DNA of 64,000 nucleotides, taken from positions 124,001 through 188,000 of the forward strand of contig NZ_SBIV01000005.1 in NCBI RefSeq assembly GCF_004765795.1, given 5' to 3'. Shown piece by piece: positions 45,001-53,505 of the stretch. The notes beneath the pieces are model-generated. The model searched no databases. It saw only the letters and a list, made by a program, of their open reading frames with translations, and had not been told where the DNA came from. The DNA comes from Halorussus marinus. Lineage in GTDB: Archaea; Halobacteriota; Halobacteria; Halobacteriales; Haladaptataceae. Each line of letters begins with the position of its first letter. Positions within the stretch are counted from its first letter, which is position 1. The translations under genes were made by a program, and so were the position numbers.

Positions 45001-46000
45001 GATTCTCGGATTCGACCTCACCGCGATCTGGGAGTCGGCCGACCAGTCGGACGCGCTCGTCCCGCTGGCGGCCAGCGACGCCACGGAAGACGCGATCGAC
45101 GAGTTGCCGCGATTGGAGGCCGGCGAGAGCCTCGCGTGGGACGCGTTCGAGCAGTCCGATCTCCGGGTGTACGACGACCTGCAGGCCGAGCCCGCCCTCG
45201 ATGAGTCCGCTTCGGATCTCGTGAGCGGCCTGTTCGTTCCCCTCGGCGAGTTCGGGCTCCTCGGGGTCGGGACGCCGGAGAAAGACGCGTTCTCCGAGAC
45301 CGACGCCGATCTCTTCCGGATACTGGGCGCGACCGTCGAGGCGGCGTTCGCGCGGGCGAGCCGGGAGGTCCAACTCCAGCGCCAGAACGAACGGCTCGAC
45401 GAGTTCGCGAGCGTCGTGGCCCACGACCTCCGAAACCCCCTCTCGGTCGCCAAGGGCTTTCTCGACGTGGTCGGCGAGACGGGCGAGCTGGAGCATCTCG
45501 ATCGGATCGAATCGGCACACGACCGCATGGAGCGGCTCATCGAGGACCTCCTCACGCTGGCTCGCGGCGAGTCGACGGTCACGGACCCCGAGCGCGTCGA
45601 CCTCCGGAGCGTGACGACCGAGGCGTGGGGGTACGTCGACACCGACGAAGCGACGCTCACGGTCGCAGATGGCGTTCCCACGGTGGTCGGGGACGGCAGT
45701 CGGCTGACACAGCTGTTCGAGAACCTCTTCAGAAACGCGGTCGAACACGGCGGGGCGGCCGTCACGATCACCGTGGGCCCGCTCGACGCGGCGGAGGGGT
45801 TCTACGTCGAGGACGACGGCGAGGGGATCGCGCCAGAGAAACGCGACGAGATATTCGACTACGGCGTCACGTCCACCGAGGGCGGGACCGGCTTCGGGCT
45901 CTCGATCGTCGCCGACATCGCGGCGGCCCACGGCTGGACGGTGTCGGTGACAGACGGCTCGGACGGCGGCGCCCGCTTCGAGTTCGTCGCGGCCGAGTGA
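42095..46000 (+). CDS. Multi-PAS/GAF histidine kinase with degenerate receiver
   Basis: This is a 1301-residue cytoplasmic-type kinase. Residues ~10-135 form a receiver whose phosphoacceptor Asp is Ser64 (DCVVTSYSLADG) and whose conserved Lys is missing (DYIPIRSD), so it is a pseudo-receiver. Then come about five PAS domains and two GAF domains: PAS-PAS-GAF-PAS-PAS-PAS-GAF by eye. A HisKA domain with H1110 (ASVVAHDLRNPLSVAK) and a HATPase domain with ENLFRNAVEHG, DDGEGIAP and GTGFGLSIV follow. No transmembrane segment. The ATG 42095 is chosen because the frame upstream is not conserved-looking. It likely senses redox, light or small ligands and may phosphorylate the receiver at 39132-39500. 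Confidence 0.9.
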   Translation: MARTDVGIPDSIHVLYVNDDEGFAELTETKLLSLSSSFEVTTVDTAAAAIDRVDSAAVDCVVTSYSLADGTGIDLLERLGADGYELPTILFTGRGSERIAGEATQAGVSDYIPIRSDHDSFELLARRVRTLVEAARKEAVAERISDRFERTLERATDAIYAVDDEWRIEYMNEKMADRVDCDPDAVVGTTLWESFPSIVGTELERRYRTAMQTGESRTFEHRIGAPFDYWVEIRVFPDDDGLTVFSREITAERERELDLERSETILRNIHDAVLVLDDEGVVQFTNAAAERLVTGEQSTQLEGRALEVVVGDRLAESDAERFSAAVESTLNEIESDGGVTGLYDSDLKLDLEVGGRDRSFDVRFTPFRSRETKRVLVVARDVTEQREANRRLERERDSLRELQSVMAESDVAAETRLRRLLEVGCRTLDLEIGIVSHVRGDDYAVRAVHAPDAEIEAGDRFDLESTYCEEVVGTDAVCSFADAVADGKETHPAYREFELASYIGAPLVVDGERYGTVNFSSPTVRDAEFGRLERTFVELLSELVSAEISRGRDRTELERQEFLFERVQDIADIGVWEYFPSTGDVRWSAGVREIHGVDPEYEPTLDDAIEFYHPADRETISAAVDRAIEEGESYDLDLRVVRTDGEVRDVRAWGECVDATARGDVVLRGVFQDITERKARKRGHQELAEEYEALLDTSGDAIFLLDVDETEGDPSFEFARLSPGYETQTGLTTEQVRGQSPREVFGDERGAELASNYTACVEQGGPISYREELDIDDDARFWDTSLAPVVVDGEIVRIVGIARNVTEQVERERDLETTNERLESLIEATPLTVMEIDTDGTVVRWNDEAEQMFGWSREEVLGELNPIVPDERQAEFASHRQRALNGERIRGKEIRRETKDGEELNLLLSVAPITDPDGEISSILAVLEDITEQKQLEAKLRSLQETAQRLSGAQSSDEIGAIAIDAAVEILGFDLTAIWESADQSDALVPLAASDATEDAIDELPRLEAGESLAWDAFEQSDLRVYDDLQAEPALDESASDLVSGLFVPLGEFGLLGVGTPEKDAFSETDADLFRILGATVEAAFARASREVQLQRQNERLDEFASVVAHDLRNPLSVAKGFLDVVGETGELEHLDRIESAHDRMERLIEDLLTLARGESTVTDPERVDLRSVTTEAWGYVDTDEATLTVADGVPTVVGDGSRLTQLFENLFRNAVEHGGAAVTITVGPLDAAEGFYVEDDGEGIAPEKRDEIFDYGVTSTEGGTGFGLSIVADIAAAHGWTVSVTDGSDGGARFEFVAAE

Positions 46001-46019
46001 CCCGTCGGCTCGCCGGCGC

Positions 46020-46790
46020 TCACGCCCCCGCCGCCGACGTGTCGGGGCGGGGCGTCTCGGTCGTGGCGTTCGCGAACCACGGGACGACGACCTCGGCCAG
46101 CCGTCGATGGGCCGCCTCGTACGAGAGCGGGGCGGACGCGTCGCCGCGCTGGCCCCGATAGGCGCCGAACTGCGTGTGGTTGATCCCCGGAACCTCCCGG
46201 ACGGTCGCGTCGGGCGGCAGGCGGCTCCGGGCCGCGCGGTACGCGTCGCGGTCGAGGACGGCGTCGGCGCTCCCGGTCACGCTGAGGACCGCCAGCCCGC
46301 GGTCGCTCACGTCGCCGTCGCAGTACGAGGCGAACAGGACGAGCCCCCGGACGTCGTGGGACGCGGCGTACCGACACGCCGCGACGCCGCCAAGCGAGTG
46401 CCCGCCGACGACCCACGTCCGAACGTCCGGGTTCCGGGCCCGGATCTCGCCCGCGGCGTCGGCGTCGAGGAGCGCGACGTTGAGCGGCATCTTCGGGACG
46501 AACACCACGGCCCCGGTCCGGGCCACCAGCGGCGCGAGCGTCTCGAAGTAGGCGTCGGGCGCGACCCGGGCGCCGGGGTAGAAGACGACGCCGACGCTCG
46601 CGTTTCGGTCGGCCGGGGCCAACACCGCCACGTCGCCGTCGGTCGAGACCGACACCCGCGGGTCGTCCTCGACCGACTGGATCGAGGCGGGCGTCGCGTG
46701 GAACGGCGTCGAGAGGTAGGCGACCGCGCCGACGGCGCCGACGAGTACCACCGCCAGCACCACGACGACCGCCAGTTTCAGTCGGCGCAT
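46020..46790 (-). CDS. Membrane-anchored alpha/beta hydrolase
   Basis: This 256-residue protein has an N-terminal signal anchor (LAVVVVLAVVLVGAVGAVAY). An alpha/beta-hydrolase domain follows with nucleophile motif GGHSLGGVAACRYA, oxyanion region VVFYPGARVAPDAYF, acid DAVLDRDAY and catalytic His in PGINHTQFGAYRGQ. This corresponds to the serine hydrolases often annotated as carboxymethylenebutenolidase-like or esterases. It acts outside the membrane. It is convergent to the kinase gene and divergent from the AOR-like gene. Confidence 0.82.
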   Translation of the reverse strand: MRRLKLAVVVVLAVVLVGAVGAVAYLSTPFHATPASIQSVEDDPRVSVSTDGDVAVLAPADRNASVGVVFYPGARVAPDAYFETLAPLVARTGAVVFVPKMPLNVALLDADAAGEIRARNPDVRTWVVGGHSLGGVAACRYAASHDVRGLVLFASYCDGDVSDRGLAVLSVTGSADAVLDRDAYRAARSRLPPDATVREVPGINHTQFGAYRGQRGDASAPLSYEAAHRRLAEVVVPWFANATTETPRPDTSAAGA

Positions 46791-46874
46791 ACAGACGCTG
46801 GGCGGGGCTCGCTCAAAGCGCTGTCCGTTCGCCCTCGGGAAACGTTTTTGTCCCGGCCTCGCTTCCTTCCGGTG

Positions 46875-48611
46875 ATGTCACGTCGCCCTCCGGATCGACT
46901 GCTCCGCGTCGACCTCTCGGCCGGAAGCGTCGTCTCCGAGCCGATCCCCGACCGGTGGCGCCGCCGGTATCTCGGCGGAAAGGGGCTGGGCGCGCGGTAT
47001 CTCTACGAGGAACTCGACCCGGGGGTCGATCCCCTCGGGCCCGACAACGCCTTGCTTTTCGTGCTCGGGCCGCTCACCGGCCTCCTCCCCGGAGAGCAAC
47101 GCTACGCCGCGATCACCAAGTCCCCACTCACCGGAACGTTTCTCGATTCGTACGCCGGCGGGGCGTTTCCGGGGGCGCTGGCGGGCGCGCTCGGCGACCA
47201 CCTCGGCGTGCTCGTCGTCGGTCGGGCCCCGGAGCCGGTCCGGCTCGTCGTCGAGGACGGCGACGCCCGCATCGAGCCGGCCGAGACGTGGGGCGAGGAC
47301 GCGGTCGAGACCGCCCGGGCGTTCCCCGACGCCGCCGTCGCGTGCGTCGGTCCCGCGGGCGAGCACCGCGTCTCGTACGCGACCGTCGCCTCCGACGAGG
47401 CAGACCACCACGCCGGTCGCGGCGGCGCGGGCGCAGTGATGGGCTCAAAGCGCCTGAAGGCGGTCCTCGCACGGGGAGACCCGCCGTCTCCCGACGGAGC
47501 CCTCGCGGCGCTCCGCGAGCGCGACGAGCGCCGCCACGCCGCGGGCGACACCGGCCGGTGGCTCGCGGCCTCCGGGACGCTCGAAACGGTCGAATTCGCC
47601 GACGAGACGGGGGTGCTGGCCGCACGCGGGTGGCGCGAGCGGGGCTTCGAGGGCGCCGAGGAGGTCGGCGTCGAGGCGGCCCGCGAGGCCGCCGCCGGCC
47701 GCGAGAACGACGGGCCGCTCCCCGGCGGGTTCCGTGTCGAGACCGACGAGGGCGAGACTGTCCCCCGAGGCGCGACCGGCATGAACCTCGGCGCGGGGCT
47801 GGGGATCGAGGACTTCGACGCGGTCGCCGCGCTCGGCGAGCGGTGCAACCGGCTCGGACTCGATCTCATCGGGGCGGGCAACGCCGTCTCGCTGGCGATC
47901 CGGGCGGCCGACGACGCCACGCTCGACCGCGAGCTATCCTTCGGCGACCCCGACGGCGCCCGACGGCTTCTCGACGAGATCGCGACCCGGGAGACCGCCC
48001 TCGGCGACGCGCTGGCCGACGGCGTCGAGGCCGGCGCCGACCGGCTCGACGCCGACCGACTTGTCCCGGCGGTCAAGGCGCTGTCGCTCCCCGCCTACGA
48101 CCCCCGGGGCGCCCCGAGCATGGCGCTGGCCTACGCGACCAGCGACCGGGGCGGGTGTCACCGCCGGGCCCGGCCGGTCGAACGCGAGGTCTTCGACGGG
48201 GAGTGGCGCCCCGAGCGCGCCGCCGCGGCGGTCGCGGCGGCCCAGAACGCCCGGTCGGTCCGGTGGAGCCTCGTCGCCGACGACTTCGCCGGCGAGTCGG
48301 TCGCGGTCGGAGCGTGGCTCGACGCCGCGGGCGTCGACCACGACGACCTCGACACCGCCGGCGAGCGCGTCTGGAACCTCGTCCGACTGTTCAACGTCCG
48401 GGAGGGGCTCGATCGGGACGACGACGCGCTCCCGCCGGCGCTCGCCGGCCCGGACGGGGTGTCGTCCGATCGGTTCGAGGCGATGCTCGACGCCTACTAC
48501 GCCCGCCGCGGGTGGAGCCCGGCGGGACGGCCGACCCCCGAGACGCTCGATCGGCTCGGGCTCGGGTCGGTCCGAGACGCGGCGACGCCCGCCGGCGACC
48601 CCCGACGCTGA
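46875..48611 (+). CDS. Aldehyde ferredoxin oxidoreductase-family protein lacking Fe-S cysteines
   Basis: This 578-residue AOR paralogue retains the N-terminal domain (RYLGGKGLGARYLYEEL, ITKSPLTGTFLDSYAGGAFP), the pterin-binding HHAGRGGAGAVMGSKRLKAV (179-196), the second pterin region ERCNRLGLDLIGAGN (322-336) and the C-terminal RLFNVREGLDRDDDALPP. The usual CxxCxxxC cluster ligands, expected at about 275-290, are absent (AGRENDGPLPGGF). The fourth cysteine is also missing (SLVADDF in place of the typical SLxxCKF). It should bind a tungsto- or molybdopterin but not the [4Fe-4S] cluster. Electron acceptor and substrate unknown. Adjacent yqeC and fdh genes support a Mo/W-cofactor context. Confidence 0.85.
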   Translation: MSRRPPDRLLRVDLSAGSVVSEPIPDRWRRRYLGGKGLGARYLYEELDPGVDPLGPDNALLFVLGPLTGLLPGEQRYAAITKSPLTGTFLDSYAGGAFPGALAGALGDHLGVLVVGRAPEPVRLVVEDGDARIEPAETWGEDAVETARAFPDAAVACVGPAGEHRVSYATVASDEADHHAGRGGAGAVMGSKRLKAVLARGDPPSPDGALAALRERDERRHAAGDTGRWLAASGTLETVEFADETGVLAARGWRERGFEGAEEVGVEAAREAAAGRENDGPLPGGFRVETDEGETVPRGATGMNLGAGLGIEDFDAVAALGERCNRLGLDLIGAGNAVSLAIRAADDATLDRELSFGDPDGARRLLDEIATRETALGDALADGVEAGADRLDADRLVPAVKALSLPAYDPRGAPSMALAYATSDRGGCHRRARPVEREVFDGEWRPERAAAAVAAAQNARSVRWSLVADDFAGESVAVGAWLDAAGVDHDDLDTAGERVWNLVRLFNVREGLDRDDDALPPALAGPDGVSSDRFEAMLDAYYARRGWSPAGRPTPETLDRLGLGSVRDAATPAGDPRR

Positions 48612-48629
48612 CCGGGCGGCTGGCGGGGG

Positions 48630-49391
48630 TCACTCGACGACGTCGACCACTGGGTCCGGGGCGTTCATCCGGGCGAGCACCACCCGCGAGACGGCGTCGG
48701 TCCGGTCGAGGACGCCCGCCGCGATCTCCTCGCCGACCGCCCGGAGCGACTCGTCGTCGACCATGTTGACCAGCGGGACCGGGGTCGCGCCGTCGGGGAC
48801 GCCGCTCAGTCCGCCCCGCCGACTCGCGAGGACGCTCGCGACGTCGTCGGCGCGGATGCGGTCGCCGGGTCGCAGGCCCGTGAGCTCCGCGACGCGCTCG
48901 GGCCGGTGGACGTGGTCGTCGGCCAGCGGTTTCCCGACGGCTCTCGCGCTCGCGATCGGGACCACGGTGTCCGCGCAGGTCGGAATCTGGGGCTCGCGGT
49001 CGCCGGGAGCCTTGAACAGTCTGGTCCGGGCCCCGTCGGCCTTGACGAGGACCGGATCGACGCCGTCAACGTCGGCGACCTCGCCGACGACGCTCGGGTC
49101 GTAGCCCCGGTAGCGGTCCGAGCCCTCGCGCTCGGGCACCACGCCGAGCGGGCCGGTGTCGCCGGCACTCGCGGCCGCCTCGACGGCCGCGGCCGGGTCC
49201 TCGGTCACCTCGACGCGGTCGACCTGCGGATCGAAGATCGGGATCCGGACCGTCGCGATCACCACCGGCAGGGTCCCGTCGCGCCGGTCCGCGGCGCGGT
49301 CGGCGAGCGCGTAGAGTGTGGTTTTCTTCCCGCCGGCCCCGACCGCACAGGCGACGCCCGAGTCGGCCCGCAGCGCGGTGAGAACGTCCAT
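48630..49391 (-). CDS. yqeC: YqeC-family protein (selenium/Mo-cofactor related)
   Basis: This 253-residue P-loop protein starts with VACAVGAGGKKTTLYALADR, the YqeC Walker A variant (residues 18-25, GAGGKKTT). LPVVIATVRIPIFDP and VDPVLVKADGARTRLFKAPG follow, the latter with the conserved Lys-Ala-Asp-Gly motif. YqeC is associated with selenium-dependent molybdenum hydroxylases in bacteria, and haloarchaeal copies are annotated by analogy. Selenium use in this organism is not shown here: selD and yqeB are absent from the window. It is convergent with the AOR-like gene and in line with fhs and fdhA. Confidence 0.85.
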   Translation of the reverse strand: MDVLTALRADSGVACAVGAGGKKTTLYALADRAADRRDGTLPVVIATVRIPIFDPQVDRVEVTEDPAAAVEAAASAGDTGPLGVVPEREGSDRYRGYDPSVVGEVADVDGVDPVLVKADGARTRLFKAPGDREPQIPTCADTVVPIASARAVGKPLADDHVHRPERVAELTGLRPGDRIRADDVASVLASRRGGLSGVPDGATPVPLVNMVDDESLRAVGEEIAAGVLDRTDAVSRVVLARMNAPDPVVDVVE

Positions 49392-49431
49392 GCCGGGTGA
49401 TGTCGCCCCGCGAGGCTAATCGTTTCGGTTC

Positions 49432-51144
49432 CTAAAACAGCCCCGAGACGTTGCCGTCGCCGTCGACGTCCATGTCGGCGGCCGACGGGCGCTCGGGCAG
49501 GCCCGGCAGGGTCAGCACGTCGCCGGTCAGCGCGACGAGGAACCCCGCGCCCGCCGACGGGTAGATCTCCCGCACATCGAGCGTCCAGTCTTCGGGGACG
49601 CCCTTCTCGCTCGGATCGTCGCTGAGCGAGTGGAACGTCTTCGAGACGACCACCGGCGTCTCGTCCATCCCGAGCGCCGCCATGCGCTCGATGTCGTCGC
49701 GGGCGCTCGCGCTGAACTCGACGCCGTCGGCGCCGTAGATCTCGGTGGCGATGGCCTCGATCTTCTCGTCGATGGGGTCGGACAGCTCGTAGAGGTGCTG
49801 GACGTCGGGGTCGTCGTCGGCGGCGTCGACGACCTGCTCGGCGAGGTCGACGCCGCCCGCGCCCCCGTCGGCGAACACGGTCGAGGCGGCCGCCCTGATC
49901 CCGCGGTCCTCGCAGTGGTCGAGGACCGCCTGCACCTCTGCGTCGGTGTCCTGCGGGAAGCGGTTGAGCGCGACGACGACGGGGACGCCGAACTTCCGGA
50001 GGTTCTCGACGTGTTTGTCGAGGTTCGCGAGCCCGGCCTCGACGGCCGCGACGTCGGGGGCTTCGAGCGCCTCCATCTCGACCGGCCACATCTCCTTGCC
50101 GTGGTGTTTGAGCGCCCTGACGGAGGCGACGAGGACGGCCGCCGCGGGCTCGACGTCGCCGAACCGACACACCACGTCGAGGAACTTCTCGGCGCCGAGG
50201 TCCGACCCGAACCCGGCCTCGGTGACCACCCAGTCGGCCATGCCGAACGCCGCCTCGTCGGCGATCAGCGAGTTCGTCCCGTGAGCGATGTTGGCGAACG
50301 GCCCGCCGTGGACGAGCGCGGGCGTGCCCTCGGTGGTCTGGACCACGTTGGGCTTGAGCGCGTCCCGGAGCAGGGCGCTCGCCGCGCCCGCGGCCTCGAT
50401 GTCCGCCGCGGTGACGGGGTCGCCGGCGTCGTCGTAGCCGACGATGATCCGGCCGATCCGCTCGCGGAGGTCGGCGAGGTCCTCGGCGAGCGACAGGACC
50501 GCCATCAGCTCCGAGGCCGCGGTCAGTCTGAAGCCGTCCTCGCGGGGGACGCCGCCGGCGCCCCCGAGCCCGACCACCGTCTCCCGGAGCGCGCGGTCGT
50601 TCATGTCGATGGCACGGGGCCACTCGACGCGGTTGACGTCGATCTCGGGGTCGGCGCCCGTCTTGATGTGGTTGTCGACCATCGCGGCGATCAGGTTGTG
50701 GGCGGCGGTCAGCGCGTGGATGTCGCCGGTGAAGTGGAGGTTGATGTCCTCCATCGGAAGCACCTGCGAGTAGCCCCCGCCCGCGGCGCCGCCCTTGACG
50801 CCGAACACCGGCCCGAGCGACGGCTCGCGGATCGCGACGATCGCGTCCCGCCCGGTCCGGTTGAACGCCTGCCCGAGCCCGACGGAGGTCACGGTCTTGC
50901 CCTCGCCCATCGGGGTCGGCGTCATCCCGGTCACCAGTACGAGCTTCGAATCCCGGTCCCCGCGGTCGGTGAGTCGCTCGACGGCGTCGGTCCCGATCTT
51001 GGCCTTGTGGTCGCCGTAGCGTTCGAGGTCCTCGGGGGCGAGGCCGAACGGCTCGACCACTTCCTCGATGGGGTCGAGTTCGATCGAGCGAGCGATCTCG
51101 TCGTCGGACGGAATCTCGGGCTCGCCGGTGTCAGACGATGTCAT
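49432..51144 (-). CDS. fhs: Formate-tetrahydrofolate ligase
   Basis: This 570-residue enzyme matches formyl-THF synthetase throughout. The ATP loop is VTGMTPTPMGEGKTVTSVGL, and conserved signatures are EPSLGPVFGVKGGAAGGGYS, QVLPMEDINLHFTGDIHALT and ALVHGGPFANIAHGTNSLIA. It couples formate and tetrahydrofolate with ATP to 10-formyl-THF for purine, formyl-Met and C1 metabolism. It lies between a formate dehydrogenase gene and yqeC on the same strand, with gaps of about 40-90 bases. This suggests that formate is a shared metabolite. Confidence 0.97.
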   Translation of the reverse strand: MTSSDTGEPEIPSDDEIARSIELDPIEEVVEPFGLAPEDLERYGDHKAKIGTDAVERLTDRGDRDSKLVLVTGMTPTPMGEGKTVTSVGLGQAFNRTGRDAIVAIREPSLGPVFGVKGGAAGGGYSQVLPMEDINLHFTGDIHALTAAHNLIAAMVDNHIKTGADPEIDVNRVEWPRAIDMNDRALRETVVGLGGAGGVPREDGFRLTAASELMAVLSLAEDLADLRERIGRIIVGYDDAGDPVTAADIEAAGAASALLRDALKPNVVQTTEGTPALVHGGPFANIAHGTNSLIADEAAFGMADWVVTEAGFGSDLGAEKFLDVVCRFGDVEPAAAVLVASVRALKHHGKEMWPVEMEALEAPDVAAVEAGLANLDKHVENLRKFGVPVVVALNRFPQDTDAEVQAVLDHCEDRGIRAAASTVFADGGAGGVDLAEQVVDAADDDPDVQHLYELSDPIDEKIEAIATEIYGADGVEFSASARDDIERMAALGMDETPVVVSKTFHSLSDDPSEKGVPEDWTLDVREIYPSAGAGFLVALTGDVLTLPGLPERPSAADMDVDGDGNVSGLF

Positions 51145-51237
51145 AACGGCTCGGGCTTCGGCGCGACGGCTAATGAAGGATGCGCCGATTGCGGCGGGCT
51201 GAGAAGGCCCGCGGGGTCGGTCCGCACCGACGCGGCG

Positions 51238-53346
51238 TCAGTCGTCGGCGGCGCCGCGATCGGCGGGCTCGATCCCGACGTCTATCTCGGCGGCCGCGGC
51301 CTTGTACTCGGGAATCTTCGCGCGCTCGTCGAGCACGTCGTTCGTGAGCCGGTTCGCGGACGCCGCCGCGAAGTGGGGCGTGGTCCAGACGACGCCTTCC
51401 TTGATGTCGTCGGTGACCTCCGCCCGGACCTCGATCTCGCCGCGCCGCGACCGGAGCCGCACCGTCTCTCCGTCCTCGATCCCGTAGCGCTCGGCGTCGG
51501 CGGGGTGGACGTCGACGAAGTTCTCGGGGTGCTGGCGGTTCAGCGTCGGCGACCGCCGGCTCATCGTCCCCGTGTTGTAGTGTTCTTCGAGCCGGGCGGT
51601 CGTCAGCACCAGCGGGTACTCCTCGTCGGGCACCTCCTTCGGGGGCTGGTGGGTCACGCCCTCGATCTTCCCGAGGCCGTTTTCGGTGTCGAACGACTCC
51701 TCGTAGAGGAACGGATCGCCTTCGTCGCCGGGCTCGTAGCAGGGCCAGTGGACGCCCTCCTCGCCGAGCACGTCGTAGCTCATCCCGTGGTAGCTCGGAC
51801 AGACCTGTCGCAGTTCCTCGAAGACCGCCTCGGGGTCCTCGAAGTCGAACCCCTCGCCGAACAGCCGGGTGCCGACCTCCGAGAGGATGTCGAGGTCGTG
51901 TTTGGTGTTGTCGTGGACCTTCTGGACCGGCCGCATCCGCTGGACGCGCCGGTCGGTGTTGGTGACGGTGCCGCCCCGTTCGGCCCAACTGGTCGCGGGA
52001 AGGACCACGTCGGCGTACTTGGCGGTCTCGGTCATGAAGATGTCCTGAGCGACCATGAACTCGAGCTCTTCGAGGCGCTCCTCGACGCGGTTGCCGTCGG
52101 GCTCGGACATCACCGGGTTCTCGCCCATGACGTAGAGGCCGTGGACCGAGTCGCCGGCGGCGTGAGAGATCTCGACGTTCGTCAGCCCCGGCTCGTCGGG
52201 GATCTCGAAGCCCCAGACCTCCTCGACGCTCTCGCGGGCCTCGTCGTCGTCGACGAGCTGGTAGCCCGGCAGGACGTTCGGCATCGCGCCCACGTCGCAG
52301 GTCCCCTGAACGTTGTTCTGGCCCCGGAGCGGGTTCACGCCGGTCCCGGGTCGGCCGAGGTTGCCGGTCGCGAGCGCGAGGTTGATCTCGTTCTGGACGT
52401 TGTCGACCCCGCAGGCGTGCTGGCTCATCCCCATCCCGGTGAAGATGGCGGCGTTGTTCGCCTTCGCGTACTTCCGGGCGGCGAGCTCGATGTCTTCGAG
52501 CGGGACGCCACACTCCTCGGCGGCCGCTTCCTTGTCGAAGTCTTCGAGCGTCGCTTCGAGGTGTTCGAAGCCTTCAGTGCGCTCGGCGACGAACTCCTCG
52601 TCGACCCAGCCGTTCTCGAGCACCGTCTTGAGGACGACGTTCAACAGCGGGATGTCGGTCCCGGGGTTCAGCTGGAGGTGCATGTGGCGGTCGGTGTCCT
52701 CGATCTCGAACGACCGCGTGGTCTTGTTGGCGTGGGGGTCGACCTGGATCACGGTCGCGCCCTCGAGGACGGCCTGCCGGAAGTACTGGCTGTTGGCGAT
52801 GGGGTGTTGCTCGCCGGGGTTCGCGCCCTGAATCCAGAACACGTCGGCCGCTTGCTCCAGGTCGGCCATGCTGTTGGTCATCGCGCCCGCGCCGAGCGAG
52901 GTCCGGAGCGCCCAGACGGTCGAGGCGTGACACATCCGCGTGCAGTTGTCGACGTTGTTGGTGCCGTACCGGCGCGCGAGCTTCTGGAGGAGGTAGTTCT
53001 CCTCGTTCATCGTCTTCGACGAGCCGAAAAACCCCATCGCGTCGGGGCCGTGCTCCTCGCGGATCCGCTCCATCTCCTCGACGATCAGCTCGTAGGCCTC
53101 CTCCCACGTCGCCTCCCGGAACTCGCCGTCTTCTTTGAGCAGGGGCTCGGTCAGCCGGTCCTCGTGGTCGACGACCTCGGTCGCCGCACCGCCCTTGATG
53201 CAGACGCGGCCCTCGTTGACCGGCGCGTCGGCCCACGGTCGGAACTGCATGTCGCCCGGTTCCTCGCCCGGCGCGACCTGAATGCCGCAACCGACGCCGC
53301 AGTACGGGCAGATAGTCTTGACGGGGTCTTTGCTTTCACCTGACAT
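51238..53346 (-). CDS. fdhA: Formate dehydrogenase, molybdopterin alpha subunit
   Basis: This 702-residue molybdo/tungsto-bis-MGD protein has [4Fe-4S] ligands C13-x2-C16-x3-C20 and C49. The metal ligand is Cys139 followed by His140 (NVDNCTRMCHAS), matching the Sec/Cys-His pair of FdhF. Other marks are LARRYGTNNVDN, FWIQGANPGEQHPIANSQYF, ATGNLGRPGTGVNPLRGQNN and the C-terminal dinucleotide-binding domain with LTTARLEEHYNTGTMSRRSP. No selenocysteine is needed. Beta and gamma subunits are absent, so partner electron carriers are coded elsewhere. Next to fhs, it interconverts formate and CO2 at the entry of C1 metabolism. Confidence 0.93.
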   Translation of the reverse strand: MSGESKDPVKTICPYCGVGCGIQVAPGEEPGDMQFRPWADAPVNEGRVCIKGGAATEVVDHEDRLTEPLLKEDGEFREATWEEAYELIVEEMERIREEHGPDAMGFFGSSKTMNEENYLLQKLARRYGTNNVDNCTRMCHASTVWALRTSLGAGAMTNSMADLEQAADVFWIQGANPGEQHPIANSQYFRQAVLEGATVIQVDPHANKTTRSFEIEDTDRHMHLQLNPGTDIPLLNVVLKTVLENGWVDEEFVAERTEGFEHLEATLEDFDKEAAAEECGVPLEDIELAARKYAKANNAAIFTGMGMSQHACGVDNVQNEINLALATGNLGRPGTGVNPLRGQNNVQGTCDVGAMPNVLPGYQLVDDDEARESVEEVWGFEIPDEPGLTNVEISHAAGDSVHGLYVMGENPVMSEPDGNRVEERLEELEFMVAQDIFMTETAKYADVVLPATSWAERGGTVTNTDRRVQRMRPVQKVHDNTKHDLDILSEVGTRLFGEGFDFEDPEAVFEELRQVCPSYHGMSYDVLGEEGVHWPCYEPGDEGDPFLYEESFDTENGLGKIEGVTHQPPKEVPDEEYPLVLTTARLEEHYNTGTMSRRSPTLNRQHPENFVDVHPADAERYGIEDGETVRLRSRRGEIEVRAEVTDDIKEGVVWTTPHFAAASANRLTNDVLDERAKIPEYKAAAAEIDVGIEPADRGAADD

Positions 53347-53505
53347 AATTGGATCGCTCGCTCGGTCGCGAGCCTATAGTTGGAGGATGCTCCCGCCACG
53401 ATAATGTATCTTCCCCCGACAGCGGGGCCTCGCCCCGGCGCCCTCGGCCGAACGCCCGTTCCCGGGGGGAAACTTTCACCTCGGCGGCCGGTCTACTCGC
53501 CGGTC

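Noticed and set aside
49630-53343. 1237-residue plus-strand frame opposite fhs and fdhA
   Set aside because: It is the antisense of two unmistakable genes and has the Val/Asp/Leu/Arg-rich composition of antisense frames in high-GC haloarchaeal DNA.
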